A program made the position numbers and the translations under genes. Of a stretch of 64,000 bases of DNA, positions 37,963 to 46,210 are shown one piece after another. Under the pieces are notes generated by a model that was given only the letters and a program-made list of their open reading frames with translations, was not told the origin of the DNA and ran no database searches. Positions within the stretch are counted from its first letter, which is position 1. Each line of letters opens with the position of its first letter. The stretch comes from Gemmiger formicilis (GTDB lineage: Bacteria; Bacillota; Clostridia; Oscillospirales; Ruminococcaceae): assembly GCF_018784445.1 (NCBI RefSeq), contig NZ_WQOH01000045.1:62001-126000 (forward strand). Direction: 5' to 3'.

Positions 37963-38656
37963 ATTTCTCCATCACATCCCGCCAGGGCCGTTTTTCGGCA
38001 AGCTCGTTGCGGCGGTGGTTGCGCCAGATAAGCAGCGTTGCCAGTGCCGCGCCGAACAGGATGACTGCCGCAAGGTTGGGCAGGCCCACCGCGGGCAGCA
38101 GCGGCGTGACCCATTTGTCAACGAGCCAAAACTCCACGAACCACAAAAGCATCATGGCGGCTGTAATGGCACCGTACCGCACACCTTTTTCGGTGGAGGC
38201 CGCCCACTCGGCGGGGACAACGCGCTGCAGCAGCCACGCACTGGGCATCATAATGGCAATGCAGAGCACAAGCCAGACCGCGTCATAATAGCAGTCCCAC
38301 GGGCGGCCCATCACCGTATAGGTCGCGGCGGAGGCCAACGCAAACGAGCACAGCCACACAAGGCTGTCTGCCATGTAATCCGCAAACTTCGGCTTGGGCA
38401 TGCTTGCCAGCAGATTCCGTTTAAAAACATCTACGTCCCCGATGACCGACGGCAGATAGTCGCGCTGGGCCTCGGCCTGTGCCGCCATGGCAATCAGATC
38501 TTTGCGCACCAGTTCGACCTCATATCCGATGCCGCGTGTGTTGTCCACCACGCTGATGATTTCCGTGATGGTGTCGCGGTCATACTCGGCCAGTGTCGAG
38601 AAAATCAGGTCATTTTCCTTTTTCAGTTCGCGGTACTCGTTGCGGATGGTTTTCAC
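37961..38656 (-). CDS. Membrane protein of unknown function, PadR-associated
   Basis: A 231-residue protein. The first 95 residues are hydrophilic and helical (MKTIRNEYRELKKENDLIF) and resemble the cytoplasmic N-terminal domains of PadR-linked membrane proteins. About four to five hydrophobic helices follow, from residue 96 to 215. It starts 3 bases after the PadR gene, so the two are co-expressed. No enzymatic motif seen. Likely an envelope or stress-response component, by association only. Confidence 0.7.
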   Translation of the reverse strand: MKTIRNEYRELKKENDLIFSTLAEYDRDTITEIISVVDNTRGIGYEVELVRKDLIAMAAQAEAQRDYLPSVIGDVDVFKRNLLASMPKPKFADYMADSLVWLCSFALASAATYTVMGRPWDCYYDAVWLVLCIAIMMPSAWLLQRVVPAEWAASTEKGVRYGAITAAMMLLWFVEFWLVDKWVTPLLPAVGLPNLAAVILFGAALATLLIWRNHRRNELAEKRPWRDVMEK

Positions 38657-38659
38657 GGT

Positions 38660-38989
38660 TCAGCCCTCCTTGTCGTGCAAAATGCGGTTCACAGTGTCGC
38701 TGGCCTCCTGCCAGGCGGCCGCAAATTCGGAAAGATACTGCACCCCATCGGGGGTCAGGCGGTAGTATTTGCGGCTCGGGCCGCCGGAGCCAGCGCGGTA
38801 CTCCGCTGCAATCAGCCCCTTGCGCTCCAGCCGCAGCAGCAGGGGATAGAGTGTGCCCTCGGTTACGGCGGAAAAGCCGCTGTCCCGCAGGGTAGCGGCG
38901 ATGGCGTAGCCATAGGTTGGCTCCCGGGATATGATCTGCAAAATGCAGCCTTCCAGCGTGCCCTTGCGCAGCTGTGCCTGGTCGAACAC
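38660..38989 (-). CDS. PadR-family transcriptional regulator
   Basis: A 109-residue winged-helix repressor, with TYGYAIAATLRDSG, VTEGTLYPLLLRLERKGLI and SRKYYRLTPDG in order. It begins at GTG 38989, eight bases after AGGAGG. Its promoter carries two inverted copies of an 18-bp motif, which suggests autorepression. Distinct in sequence from the PadR at 26734. Confidence 0.92.
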   Translation of the reverse strand: MFDQAQLRKGTLEGCILQIISREPTYGYAIAATLRDSGFSAVTEGTLYPLLLRLERKGLIAAEYRAGSGGPSRKYYRLTPDGVQYLSEFAAAWQEASDTVNRILHDKEG

Positions 38990-39004
38990 GATACCACCTC
39001 CTGA

Positions 39005-39063
39005 CTACCTTGCAATGCAATGTTCTGTACCTATATTGTAATGCAAAGTAGTGGCGTTGTCAA
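39005..39063 (-). promoter_or_regulatory. Promoter with paired operator for the second PadR operon
   Basis: Minus-strand TTGACA (39058-39063), 17 bases, TACAAT (39035-39040). CTACCTTGCAATGCAATG (39005-39022) and the reverse complement of 39034-39051, CTACTTTGCATTACAATA, match at 14 of 18 positions and face each other. One copy covers the -10 and spacer, the other lies near the ribosome site. Confidence 0.65.
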
Positions 39064-39070
39064 GCATAAT

Positions 39071-39165
39071 TGCAGGGGCCGGGTATGCCCGGCCCGCTCG
39101 TGTAAGGTGGAGCGTAGGGGGATGCTTGCATCCGACCGTGGGGCGTCGCAGGCGCCGCCCCCTAC
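39071..39165. repeat. Composite inverted units (A12)
   Basis: A half unit starting GCAGGGGCCGGGTATG, then a complete 52-bp short-class unit at 39114-39165 from GTAGGGGG to CCCCCTAC. Confidence 0.7.
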
Positions 39166-39167
39166 AA

Positions 39168-39202
39168 CAAAAACGGCAACCCCCTTCCCACGGGGGCTGC
39201 CG
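39168..39202 (-). terminator. Terminator of the polysaccharide operon
   Basis: GGCAACCCCC and GGGGGCTGCC form a stem; the minus strand continues GTTTTTG. It is just past the acyltransferase stop at 39210. Confidence 0.78.
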
Positions 39203-39209
39203 CCCTTAC

Positions 39210-40223
39210 TTATTTCCTCTTATACCAGCAATTTGCCAGCTTGTCAAACGCGGTCTGCACGGGCTGCCAGTTCAGCAGGGCCAGCGTGGCACAGGCCAGC
39301 AGGGTAAACCAGAGCACCACCACTGCCAGCGGCTTGCCGCGCATTAAGTCGTAGAACTTGAACTCGATCAGTGCCGCCAGAATCGGCATATGTAAAAGGT
39401 AAATCGCCAGCGTGTGCCGCCCCAGCCCTTCCAGCCGGTGGCGGCTGCTGAACACCACCGCCAGTGCAGCTGTGGTCAGGATGCCCGCTAGGTAGAACAC
39501 AACGCGGTAGCCCACTGTGTCGCCGCCCGCATAACTCACATCATGGAACAGCTGTGGGCTGTTGTCCAAAATCGGGTCAGCCAGCAGCACGCGCAGGAAA
39601 TACGCGCCATACCCCACCAACAGCGCAGCCAGGGCCGCCCGCCGCAGGCTGCACTTTTCCGCCGCTGCGGCAGCCAAGGCATCCAGTTGGGGGCGGAACA
39701 GCACTCCAAAAGCGTAGAACGGATAGAACGCTACCACGCGTACCAGCGTGAACGGCCACTCCACCAGGCCGCCCGCCAACGCCAGCCCCACGGCCAGCGC
39801 CAGCCCCAGGCAGGCCCCGGGCAGCCGCCAGCGGTCCCGCAGCCAGCACAAAACCGGTAGCGTCAGGTGCCAGAACACCAGCGCGTACAGGTACCACATA
39901 TGCCGCCAGGGCAGCAGCAGCGCGGCCAGGGCGCCGCCGCTCTCGGCAAAATTTTCCCGCAGCACTGCCGCGCGGAACACAAACATGATGACCTGCCCCA
40001 CCAGATACAGCCACAGCTGCTGCGTGACCAGCTTGCGCGGATTGAACCGCGCCACCAGCCCGCTGCAGGTGCAGAACAGCGCCATGTGAAACGCATAGAT
40101 ACAGAAAAATGACGCACTGACGAAGGAATATCCCATGCGGTACTGTTCCATAAAATGGCCGAACACCACCAGCAGGATACCCAGGCCCTTCAGCTCGTCA
40201 ATATAATCGCGGCGCTGGGTCAT
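39210..40223 (-). CDS. Acyltransferase family 3 membrane protein
   Basis: A 337-residue integral membrane protein with about ten helices. The N-terminus YIDELKGLGILLVVFGHFMEQ carries the family's DxxKGxxIxxVVxxH pattern with catalytic His at residue 23. Such proteins O-acylate surface sugars. It overlaps the previous gene by 4 bases (ATGA) and ends the polysaccharide operon. Acyl donor and acceptor not known. Confidence 0.88.
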   Translation of the reverse strand: MTQRRDYIDELKGLGILLVVFGHFMEQYRMGYSFVSASFFCIYAFHMALFCTCSGLVARFNPRKLVTQQLWLYLVGQVIMFVFRAAVLRENFAESGGALAALLLPWRHMWYLYALVFWHLTLPVLCWLRDRWRLPGACLGLALAVGLALAGGLVEWPFTLVRVVAFYPFYAFGVLFRPQLDALAAAAAEKCSLRRAALAALLVGYGAYFLRVLLADPILDNSPQLFHDVSYAGGDTVGYRVVFYLAGILTTAALAVVFSSRHRLEGLGRHTLAIYLLHMPILAALIEFKFYDLMRGKPLAVVVLWFTLLACATLALLNWQPVQTAFDKLANCWYKRK

Positions 40224-40759
40224 TTGCTCTCCCAGGGGGAGCGGATGATCTCGCCGGAGTCCACCTTGGCGAACTCGGCAACCTCTGCCCCGGCCTTGAC
40301 GATGCCGCCCGGTGCCACGTGTACGCCGCGCCCCAGTTGGGCGTTGTGGTCCACGATGGCCCCGGCGTTCACGATGCAGCCCACGCCCAGGTGCGCGTCT
40401 GCACCCACGTAGGCCTGCGGCAGGATGATGCAGCCCGGCTCCAGCACGGCGCTGGGGCTGACAGACGCGGCATCACTGATAAAGACTGGCGTCGCGTACC
40501 CGGCAGCGGCCAGCTTTTGCAGCAACTCCACCCGCAGGGCATTGTCACCCAGCGCCACAAAGGCGGGGCGGCCGCGTTTCAAAATCGCGGGGTCAACGTA
40601 GTCCCGCAGGCCGCCCACGGTGCCGGGGGCGTTGTCGTCCAAAAAGTCCGCGCTGCCCCAGCCTTCGTCCATCAGCCAGTCGTTCAGCTGGGTGCCAAAG
40701 CCGCCGCGGCCCAGAACCAGCGGTCGCTTTGCGTTAAAACCGATCTCGATGAATGCCAT
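40220..40759 (-). CDS. Sugar O-/N-acyltransferase, NeuD/PglD-like
   Basis: A 179-residue protein. The N-terminal Rossmann-like part (LVLGRGGFGTQLNDWL, residues 14-29, and FVALGDNALRVELLQKL) is followed by a left-handed beta-helix of hexapeptide repeats from about residue 100 (SPSAVLEPGCIILPQ, VGADAHLGVGCIVNAGAIVDHNA). This is the layout of PglD/NeuD acetyltransferases, which modify nucleotide sugars or sugar residues. The C-terminus is shorter than usual. It overlaps the downstream acyltransferase gene and follows the DltD-like gene by 3 bases. Confidence 0.85.
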   Translation of the reverse strand: MAFIEIGFNAKRPLVLGRGGFGTQLNDWLMDEGWGSADFLDDNAPGTVGGLRDYVDPAILKRGRPAFVALGDNALRVELLQKLAAAGYATPVFISDAASVSPSAVLEPGCIILPQAYVGADAHLGVGCIVNAGAIVDHNAQLGRGVHVAPGGIVKAGAEVAEFAKVDSGEIIRSPWESK

Positions 40760-40762
40760 AGA

Positions 40763-42160
40763 TCATCCCTCCTGTGTAGGTGTCTCTCCGTCGGGGGTCT
40801 CGCCCTCGGCAGGTTGCGCGTTGGGGTCCTCAAGACTGGTGCGGGGGTGTACGTCCAGCGGGTTCGCCAGTGTACCGTTCTGCAAATCGGCCAATGCCTG
40901 TGGGATACCGGGGAAGAACCGGGCAATGCCGGTGCCGCCGCAGTGCAGACCGTCGAAGAAATCCGTTTCCTGCAAGCCCTCGATACATGCGGGGTCATAG
41001 CTGCCGTACAGCGGAATATTGTTGTCGGCGCAGTACTGGCGCAGCCAGTTTTCCACCTGGAAGAAACCCTTGTGCATCTCCGGCTCGGTCAGCAGGTAAC
41101 CGTACAGATAGGGATGCCACGGCGACAGCACCAAAATGACCGTGGTGCCCTGAGACTGGGCGTATTTGATGAAGGAGTCAAACGCCTGAATCTGGGTCTG
41201 GCTCATCTCGTCAAAGCCTTCCATATGTACGCTGTTGAAGCTCATGCAGGCTTCGGCAGCCAGCGTGCGGATCTGGTCTTCAGTCTGGCTGCGGAACGCT
41301 ACATCGTACAAAACGCTGCCGTCAGACCGCTTGATGGTCGTGGGCTGGTTGTAGGGGTCGCCCTCCACCGGGTTAAACTCGATGGTGTTGCCTTCGTCGT
41401 CGGTGACGGTGGCCTGGCCGCGGTTCTTGAAATAATAGTCCACGTTGCCCTGGAAGTATGCCGGGTCGGCAAGGGCTTTCCACAGCTCGACCTGGTTCGG
41501 CTCTTCATAGTCGGTGGGTACGTTCAGGACTTTTGTCAAAAATTCATTGTACAAATCGGCGTCAGCACGGGCGTCAAAGGCGGCCTCGCTGCCGTAAAAG
41601 ACCCAGGGATCCAGGCTCCACAATAGCACCTTTGGCGCTTTGCCGTAGGTGACCATTTTGTAGTAGCTCGTCATATTGTCGCGCACATCCGCGCCGGTGA
41701 CGCCCATGTTGAAGAAGCTCTCCACGCCGGTGTTCTCGCGGTTGAACTGCAAAACGCGGCTGGAGCCAATACCGATAGCCTCGGGCGTCTCGGGCACATC
41801 CTGTGCATACAACTGTACCACCTGGCGCTCGTCCATCTGCTCGAAGTTTGTTACATCGTACCCTTGCAGCATCAAATCCACGATGCGGCGGGGGGCCAGC
41901 GCACCCTGGAACAGGCCGCTGCGGTCGACGTTATAGCTGAACGCCACCATAAACACAAGCACCGGCACCAACAGCAGGAACTTGAACCCGGTTTTCAGGC
42001 CAAAGTAGATGCGGCGGACAAGCCCCTGCAAAAACCAGAGGAAGGGGTTGCGCTTTTTCTTGCGGCGGCGCTTTTTGGCCGGGGCGCGACTGGGGGCACC
42101 GCGCTGGATTTTGACCGGCGGTGCGGGGATCGGGGTAGGGGACTTGGGCATAACATACAC
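40763..42160 (-). CDS. SGNH-fold membrane-anchored protein, DltD/AlgX-like, partner of MBOAT
   Basis: A 465-residue protein with a Lys/Arg-rich cytoplasmic N-terminus (residues 20-40), one membrane helix at about 58-77, and an extracytoplasmic SGNH-like domain. Block I is GIGSSR and block V is FDGLHCGG, giving candidate Ser and Asp/His catalytic residues. With the adjacent MBOAT gene it forms the usual two-component system for exporting acyl groups to a cell-surface polymer. Start uncertain: GTG 42160 has AAGGA at good spacing, ATG 42151 is possible. Confidence 0.8.
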   Translation of the reverse strand: MYVMPKSPTPIPAPPVKIQRGAPSRAPAKKRRRKKKRNPFLWFLQGLVRRIYFGLKTGFKFLLLVPVLVFMVAFSYNVDRSGLFQGALAPRRIVDLMLQGYDVTNFEQMDERQVVQLYAQDVPETPEAIGIGSSRVLQFNRENTGVESFFNMGVTGADVRDNMTSYYKMVTYGKAPKVLLWSLDPWVFYGSEAAFDARADADLYNEFLTKVLNVPTDYEEPNQVELWKALADPAYFQGNVDYYFKNRGQATVTDDEGNTIEFNPVEGDPYNQPTTIKRSDGSVLYDVAFRSQTEDQIRTLAAEACMSFNSVHMEGFDEMSQTQIQAFDSFIKYAQSQGTTVILVLSPWHPYLYGYLLTEPEMHKGFFQVENWLRQYCADNNIPLYGSYDPACIEGLQETDFFDGLHCGGTGIARFFPGIPQALADLQNGTLANPLDVHPRTSLEDPNAQPAEGETPDGETPTQEG

Positions 42161-42169
42161 CGCCTTTCC

Positions 42170-43672
42170 TTAGTATTGCTGGTAGATGAACGCCGACTGA
42201 CCGAACGCGGCGAAGAACAAAATCGCCGCAGCCGCGCCGTAGTAGAGCGTCCAGCGCAGCGGCCAGACCTGCTGGCGAATCCATTTGGCGACGCTGCGGC
42301 CGCCGTGCTCTGCCGCAAAAACGACAAAGCAGCCGAACAGCAGCACCACCGGCAGACGGCCATCAATGCCGCTGCTGTAAATCAGGTTAGACACCTGTGC
42401 CCAGGAGCCAGACAGGCCATCCCAGCCCTGCAGGAGCGAACCGTAGACGGCGAAGGGGTCGGCATTATAGATGGCCGATGCAAAGAACACCAGCGTCAGG
42501 CAAAACAGCCCGTCCGTGACAATCGTCTGCCACAGTGCCTTGAACCAGCCCATGCGGTAGAGCGGATTCCAGCGATTGATGCGGCGGCGCAGTTTGGCCG
42601 TCATGACGCCGAAGGCCGCCAGAATGCCGGTGAACAGGCCCCAGGCCAGGTAGCGCCAGTCCGCGCCGTGCCACAGGCCGGAGCAGACAAACACGATGAC
42701 GATGTTTAAGTAGTGCCGCCATGGTGCGCACCGGCTGCCGCCTAGGCTGAAGTAGACGTAATCCCGGAACCAGCTGGTCATCGAGATATGCCACCGCCGC
42801 CAGAAATCGTTGAAGGTGCGGGCCTCAAAGGGGGACTGGAAGTTTTCAATCAGGTCGTACCCCAGGATACGCGCCGCGCCCAGGGCGATATCACAGCAGC
42901 CGGAGAAATCCATGTACAGCTGCACGGCGAACAGCACGGTGGCGGCAACGAGATTCGGGCCGCTTATGCCGGAAACATCACCGTAGACCAGCGAGACATA
43001 CTGGCTCAGGTTGTCGGCGATGACCATTTTTTTTGTGTAGCCCCACAGCATACGGAATGCGCCGCCTGCGCAGCGGCCATAGCTGAACCGGCGGCTCTTT
43101 TGAATCTGCGGCCGCATCTGGGGGTAACGCTCGATGGGGCCGTTGATGAGCGTGGGGAAGAAGCTGACGAACAGCGCATAGTGCAGCGGGTTCGTTTCGA
43201 CCCGGCAGCGGCGCTTGAACACATCGATGGTGTAGCTCATGGCCGCAAAGGTGAAGTAGCTGAGGCCCAGGGGGGCCAGCAGATTCTCCCGGTGGGAGAG
43301 GAAGCTGCCGCCCAGAGAATCCGCCAGCAGGTTCCAGTATTTGTAGTAAATCAAAATACCGATACCGAACCCTACCGAGACCAGTAGGGCCAGCACACGC
43401 ACGGCCTTGTTTTTGACCTTGCCGATGATAAGCCCGCACAGCCAGGTAACGACCGTAGCAGCGGCAATGACCCAGACCAGCGGGCGGTTGACCGGGTCAT
43501 AGCAGAAGAAGCCATAGCTGGCGATCAACAGAAAATACGGCCGTAGCACGCGGGGCAGGGCATAGTTGATGAGCGCCACCGCCGCAAAAAAGGCAAGAAA
43601 CAACAGCGAGGTGATCGCCATTGACTGATCCTCGCACAAAAAGGCGAGGATTTGCTCCCAGGTTATTGTCAT
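42170..43672 (-). CDS. MBOAT-family O-acyltransferase (AlgI/DltB-like)
   Basis: A 500-residue polytopic membrane acyltransferase. Diagnostic segments are LGLSYFTFAAMSYTIDVFKRR, FPTLINGPIERY, NDFWRRWHISMTSWFRDYVY and FVCSGLWHGADW with the invariant His near residue 334. The family moves acyl groups across the membrane to a glycan, working with an SGNH-type protein such as the one encoded next. It starts 27 bases after the DUF2304 gene stop. Confidence 0.93.
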   Translation of the reverse strand: MTITWEQILAFLCEDQSMAITSLLFLAFFAAVALINYALPRVLRPYFLLIASYGFFCYDPVNRPLVWVIAAATVVTWLCGLIIGKVKNKAVRVLALLVSVGFGIGILIYYKYWNLLADSLGGSFLSHRENLLAPLGLSYFTFAAMSYTIDVFKRRCRVETNPLHYALFVSFFPTLINGPIERYPQMRPQIQKSRRFSYGRCAGGAFRMLWGYTKKMVIADNLSQYVSLVYGDVSGISGPNLVAATVLFAVQLYMDFSGCCDIALGAARILGYDLIENFQSPFEARTFNDFWRRWHISMTSWFRDYVYFSLGGSRCAPWRHYLNIVIVFVCSGLWHGADWRYLAWGLFTGILAAFGVMTAKLRRRINRWNPLYRMGWFKALWQTIVTDGLFCLTLVFFASAIYNADPFAVYGSLLQGWDGLSGSWAQVSNLIYSSGIDGRLPVVLLFGCFVVFAAEHGGRSVAKWIRQQVWPLRWTLYYGAAAAILFFAAFGQSAFIYQQY

Positions 43673-43699
43673 GATTCCTCTCTCCGTTTCGCCGCAGGG

Positions 43700-44059
43700 T
43701 TATTTCTTCAAGGTATCTTCCAGGTCGCGGACACGCTTTTCCAGAATCGCGTTCGCCTGGGTCAGCCGCTTGCACTTGTCGGCCAGCTGGCTGATGGCAA
43801 TGCTCAAGGACAGCAGTACCACCAGTACAAAGCAGAACATCAGCAAAAATACCAGGTTGACCGGCATTTCAATGTCCAGCAGGTCCCGCAGAACATACAC
43901 CACATAGGGAAACGCCGCGGCAATTACCAGCCCCACGGCCAGCAGCAGCCACAGCAGGCTGTACTTTACGCTCATCAGCCCGCGCTTTAAAAGGGCAAAG
44001 ATGATGAGCAGCAGCACCACTGCGCCCAGAATCATAAACAGCTGCAAGTGTGCGGTCAT
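43700..44059 (-). CDS. DUF2304 membrane protein
   Basis: A 119-residue protein with three hydrophobic helices (about residues 5-24, 33-58, 68-92) and a charged coiled C-terminus (QLADKCKRLTQANAILEKRV). It matches DUF2304, a family found beside GT2 polyprenyl-phosphate glycosyltransferases. It overlaps the GT2 stop by 4 bases. It probably supports that glycosyltransferase at the membrane; the role is not established. Confidence 0.83.
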   Translation of the reverse strand: MTAHLQLFMILGAVVLLLIIFALLKRGLMSVKYSLLWLLLAVGLVIAAAFPYVVYVLRDLLDIEMPVNLVFLLMFCFVLVVLLSLSIAISQLADKCKRLTQANAILEKRVRDLEDTLKK

Positions 44060-44775
44060 GCGCAGCCCCCTTTCTCCTTGCGGATGGACAGTCGGTCAAT
44101 GATGAGCGCCAGCGTGACTTTGATCATGTAGTAGGCACTCTTGAAGCTGTGGATGCTGGACACGCCGCCCTGTCGCTCCCGCATGATGACCGGGGCCTCG
44201 CCCACATGGTAGCCCGCCAGGCTGGCAGCCAGAATGGCTTCCGGCTCGGGGTAATCGGCAGCGTAATGCCGGGAGAAAAACGCGGTCATGCCGGCGTTGG
44301 TGGCGCGGAACCCGCTGGTCACATCCAGTACCCGCTTGCCGCACAGCAGATAGATCATCCCACTCAGCCAGCGGATGCCGACCCGGCGCATAAAGCTGGT
44401 CTGGAATCCTTCCTTTTTAATAAAACGGCTGCCGATGCACATATCGCATTCGCCGTTCAGCACCGGCTGCACAATCTCCATCAGGTAGGCGGGGTCGTGC
44501 TGGCCGTCGCCGTCCATCTGCACGGCAACATCATAGCCATGATGTACGGCATACAGGTAGCCGCACTGCACATTGCCGCCTATCCCTAAGTTGACCGGCA
44601 GGTCGAGGAAGGGATAGTGGTGCTCTTTCAAAATTTCCGCACTGCGGTCGGTGGAGCAGTCGTTGACCACAAGATAGTCCACCTCCGGGCAGACCGCCCG
44701 CAGATTTTCCACCGTGTTGACGATGTTGTCTTCCTCATTATAGCAGGGGATAATGACAAGAATTTTTTTATCCAA
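44056..44775 (-). CDS. Glycosyltransferase family 2 (DPM1/polyprenyl-phosphate type)
   Basis: A 239-residue GT-A-fold transferase. ILVIIPCYNEEDNIVNTV opens the fold, VNDCSTDRS follows, and the metal-binding QMDGDGQHDP is near residue 95. The pattern resembles dolichyl/undecaprenyl-phosphate sugar transferases. I place the start at TTG 44775, preceded by GAGAGG; the frame upstream runs into a repeat unit and has no ribosome site. Coupled to DUF2304 by a 4-base overlap. Confidence 0.87.
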   Translation of the reverse strand: MDKKILVIIPCYNEEDNIVNTVENLRAVCPEVDYLVVNDCSTDRSAEILKEHHYPFLDLPVNLGIGGNVQCGYLYAVHHGYDVAVQMDGDGQHDPAYLMEIVQPVLNGECDMCIGSRFIKKEGFQTSFMRRVGIRWLSGMIYLLCGKRVLDVTSGFRATNAGMTAFFSRHYAADYPEPEAILAASLAGYHVGEAPVIMRERQGGVSSIHSFKSAYYMIKVTLALIIDRLSIRKEKGGCA

Positions 44776-44840
44776 AATGGGTGTACCTCTCAATTTTGGG
44801 TGTGTTGCGTTTTTGTGGGATAGAGGCGGTAACGGCAAGG

Positions 44841-44938
44841 CTGCGGGCCGCACATGTGCGGCCTCTACAACTCTGCCTGACGGCTTGTAGGGGGCGGCGT
44901 CCTCGACGCCCCGCGGAGGGGTCAAAACCCCTCCCTAC
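44841..44938. repeat. Half unit plus short-class inverted unit (A13), inside the polysaccharide operon
   Basis: 44841-44868 is an arm with the CACATGTG core ending CTCTAC. 44887-44938 is a 52-bp unit from GTAGGGGG to CCCTAC. Both lie between wbuB and the GT2 gene. Confidence 0.7.
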
Positions 44939-44971
44939 AAAGCTACTCGAAAATGGGCTGCGAGGGCTTCC

Positions 44972-46189
44972 TTATTTTCCTTCCACCGTAAATTCCTCCA
45001 ACCGCTTCAGCAGCTCGGCCCGGCGGTAGTGCGCGGCGTAATACGCGTAGGCTTTCTGCCCCAGCGCCGCCCGCTCGTCGTTACTCATGCGGTACAGCGC
45101 CAGCATATTATCCGCCAGCGCCCTGCGGTCACAGGCCGGGCTGACCAGCCCGCCGCCGCTCTCTTTTACTGCCGCATACCCTGCGCCGTTCATTGAGGCC
45201 AGCACCGGCTTGGCGGCGGCCATATAGCTAGCCAGCTTGCCGGGCACGGTCAGCCCCAGATCGGGCGAGTCGGACAGGGAAATCAGCAGCGCGTCCGCCA
45301 GCGCCGTGAACTTCGGCACATCGGTGGCAGGCACGCTGCCGTAGAATGTCACGGCGTCCTCGGCGCGCAAATCAGCCACCTGCTTTTGCAGGGCCTCGCG
45401 GCTCATGCCGTCGCCCACCAGCAGCAGGTGCAGTGCTTCCGCCCCGGCGGCGCGGGCGTCCAGCACGGCGTTAATGACCATGTCCAGGCTCTGCGCAGGG
45501 GTGAAGGTGCCGGTAAATACCAGGTTGAACCGCCCGGCAAACCGTTCTTCCAGCGCCGGATCAGGCTGCGGCACGGCGTAGAAATCCTCGCAGTACTGCG
45601 GGATGATCGCCACTTCCGCCGCCGTTTTCCCGGTGCGGGCGCACAGCCGTTTTTGCAGCGGCTCGCTCATGGCAATCAGCCGGTTGCACCGCTTGTACAG
45701 GCCGTCGCTGACCGCCTGGGCCACAAAACGCATAAACTTGTTCTTGACCGGAAGCACACTGTACAGATTTTCCGGCCACAAGTCCAGCACATAATTTATA
45801 AACGGAACACCGTGCTTTTTCGCGTATTTGATGGCGGGCCAGCACATCAGCACCGGGCTGGTGTTGAAGCAGAAAACCGCGTCATACCCGCCGGGCAGGC
45901 GTTTCAGCGCCCCTGCCGCATACAGCGGCCAGCTGACGTAGTTCAAAAAAATCGTCTTGCCGGTGTTGCCCTTGCGCGGTATCTCCCGCGCCCGGAACAC
46001 CCGCGCACCCTTGTACACTTCCTCAAAAGGGCCGTCGGCGCTGTATCCGTCGAACCATTCGCCTTTGGGATAGTTGGGCAGACCGCACAGCACGTCCACG
46101 GAGAGGCCGTCCTGCACAAAGCCCTCGACAATATCATTGATGCGGAAATTTTCCGGCCAGAAATGCTGGGTCACTACCAGTATGCGCAT
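44972..46189 (-). CDS. wbuB: Glycosyltransferase family 4, WbuB-like
   Basis: A 405-residue GT-B-fold transferase. The N-terminus MRILVVTQHFWPENFRINDI and the DLWPENLYSV segment are characteristic of WbuB, proposed as an L-fucosamine transferase in O-antigen loci. The C-terminal nucleotide-sugar domain includes LVFTGTFTPAQSLDMVINAV and SDSPDLGLTVPGKLASYMAAAKPVLA. It follows capG by 21 bases, consistent with using the UDP-L-FucNAc made by capE, capF and capG. Confidence 0.9.
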   Translation of the reverse strand: MRILVVTQHFWPENFRINDIVEGFVQDGLSVDVLCGLPNYPKGEWFDGYSADGPFEEVYKGARVFRAREIPRKGNTGKTIFLNYVSWPLYAAGALKRLPGGYDAVFCFNTSPVLMCWPAIKYAKKHGVPFINYVLDLWPENLYSVLPVKNKFMRFVAQAVSDGLYKRCNRLIAMSEPLQKRLCARTGKTAAEVAIIPQYCEDFYAVPQPDPALEERFAGRFNLVFTGTFTPAQSLDMVINAVLDARAAGAEALHLLLVGDGMSREALQKQVADLRAEDAVTFYGSVPATDVPKFTALADALLISLSDSPDLGLTVPGKLASYMAAAKPVLASMNGAGYAAVKESGGGLVSPACDRRALADNMLALYRMSNDERAALGQKAYAYYAAHYRRAELLKRLEEFTVEGK

Positions 46190-46210
46190 AGGTATCGTGT
46201 TCCTGTCGTT

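Noticed and set aside
44776-44925. N-terminal extension of 50 codons on the GT2 gene.
   Set aside because: The extension translates the repeat unit at 44841-44938 and has no ribosome site. TTG 44775 after GAGAGG starts at the conserved domain.
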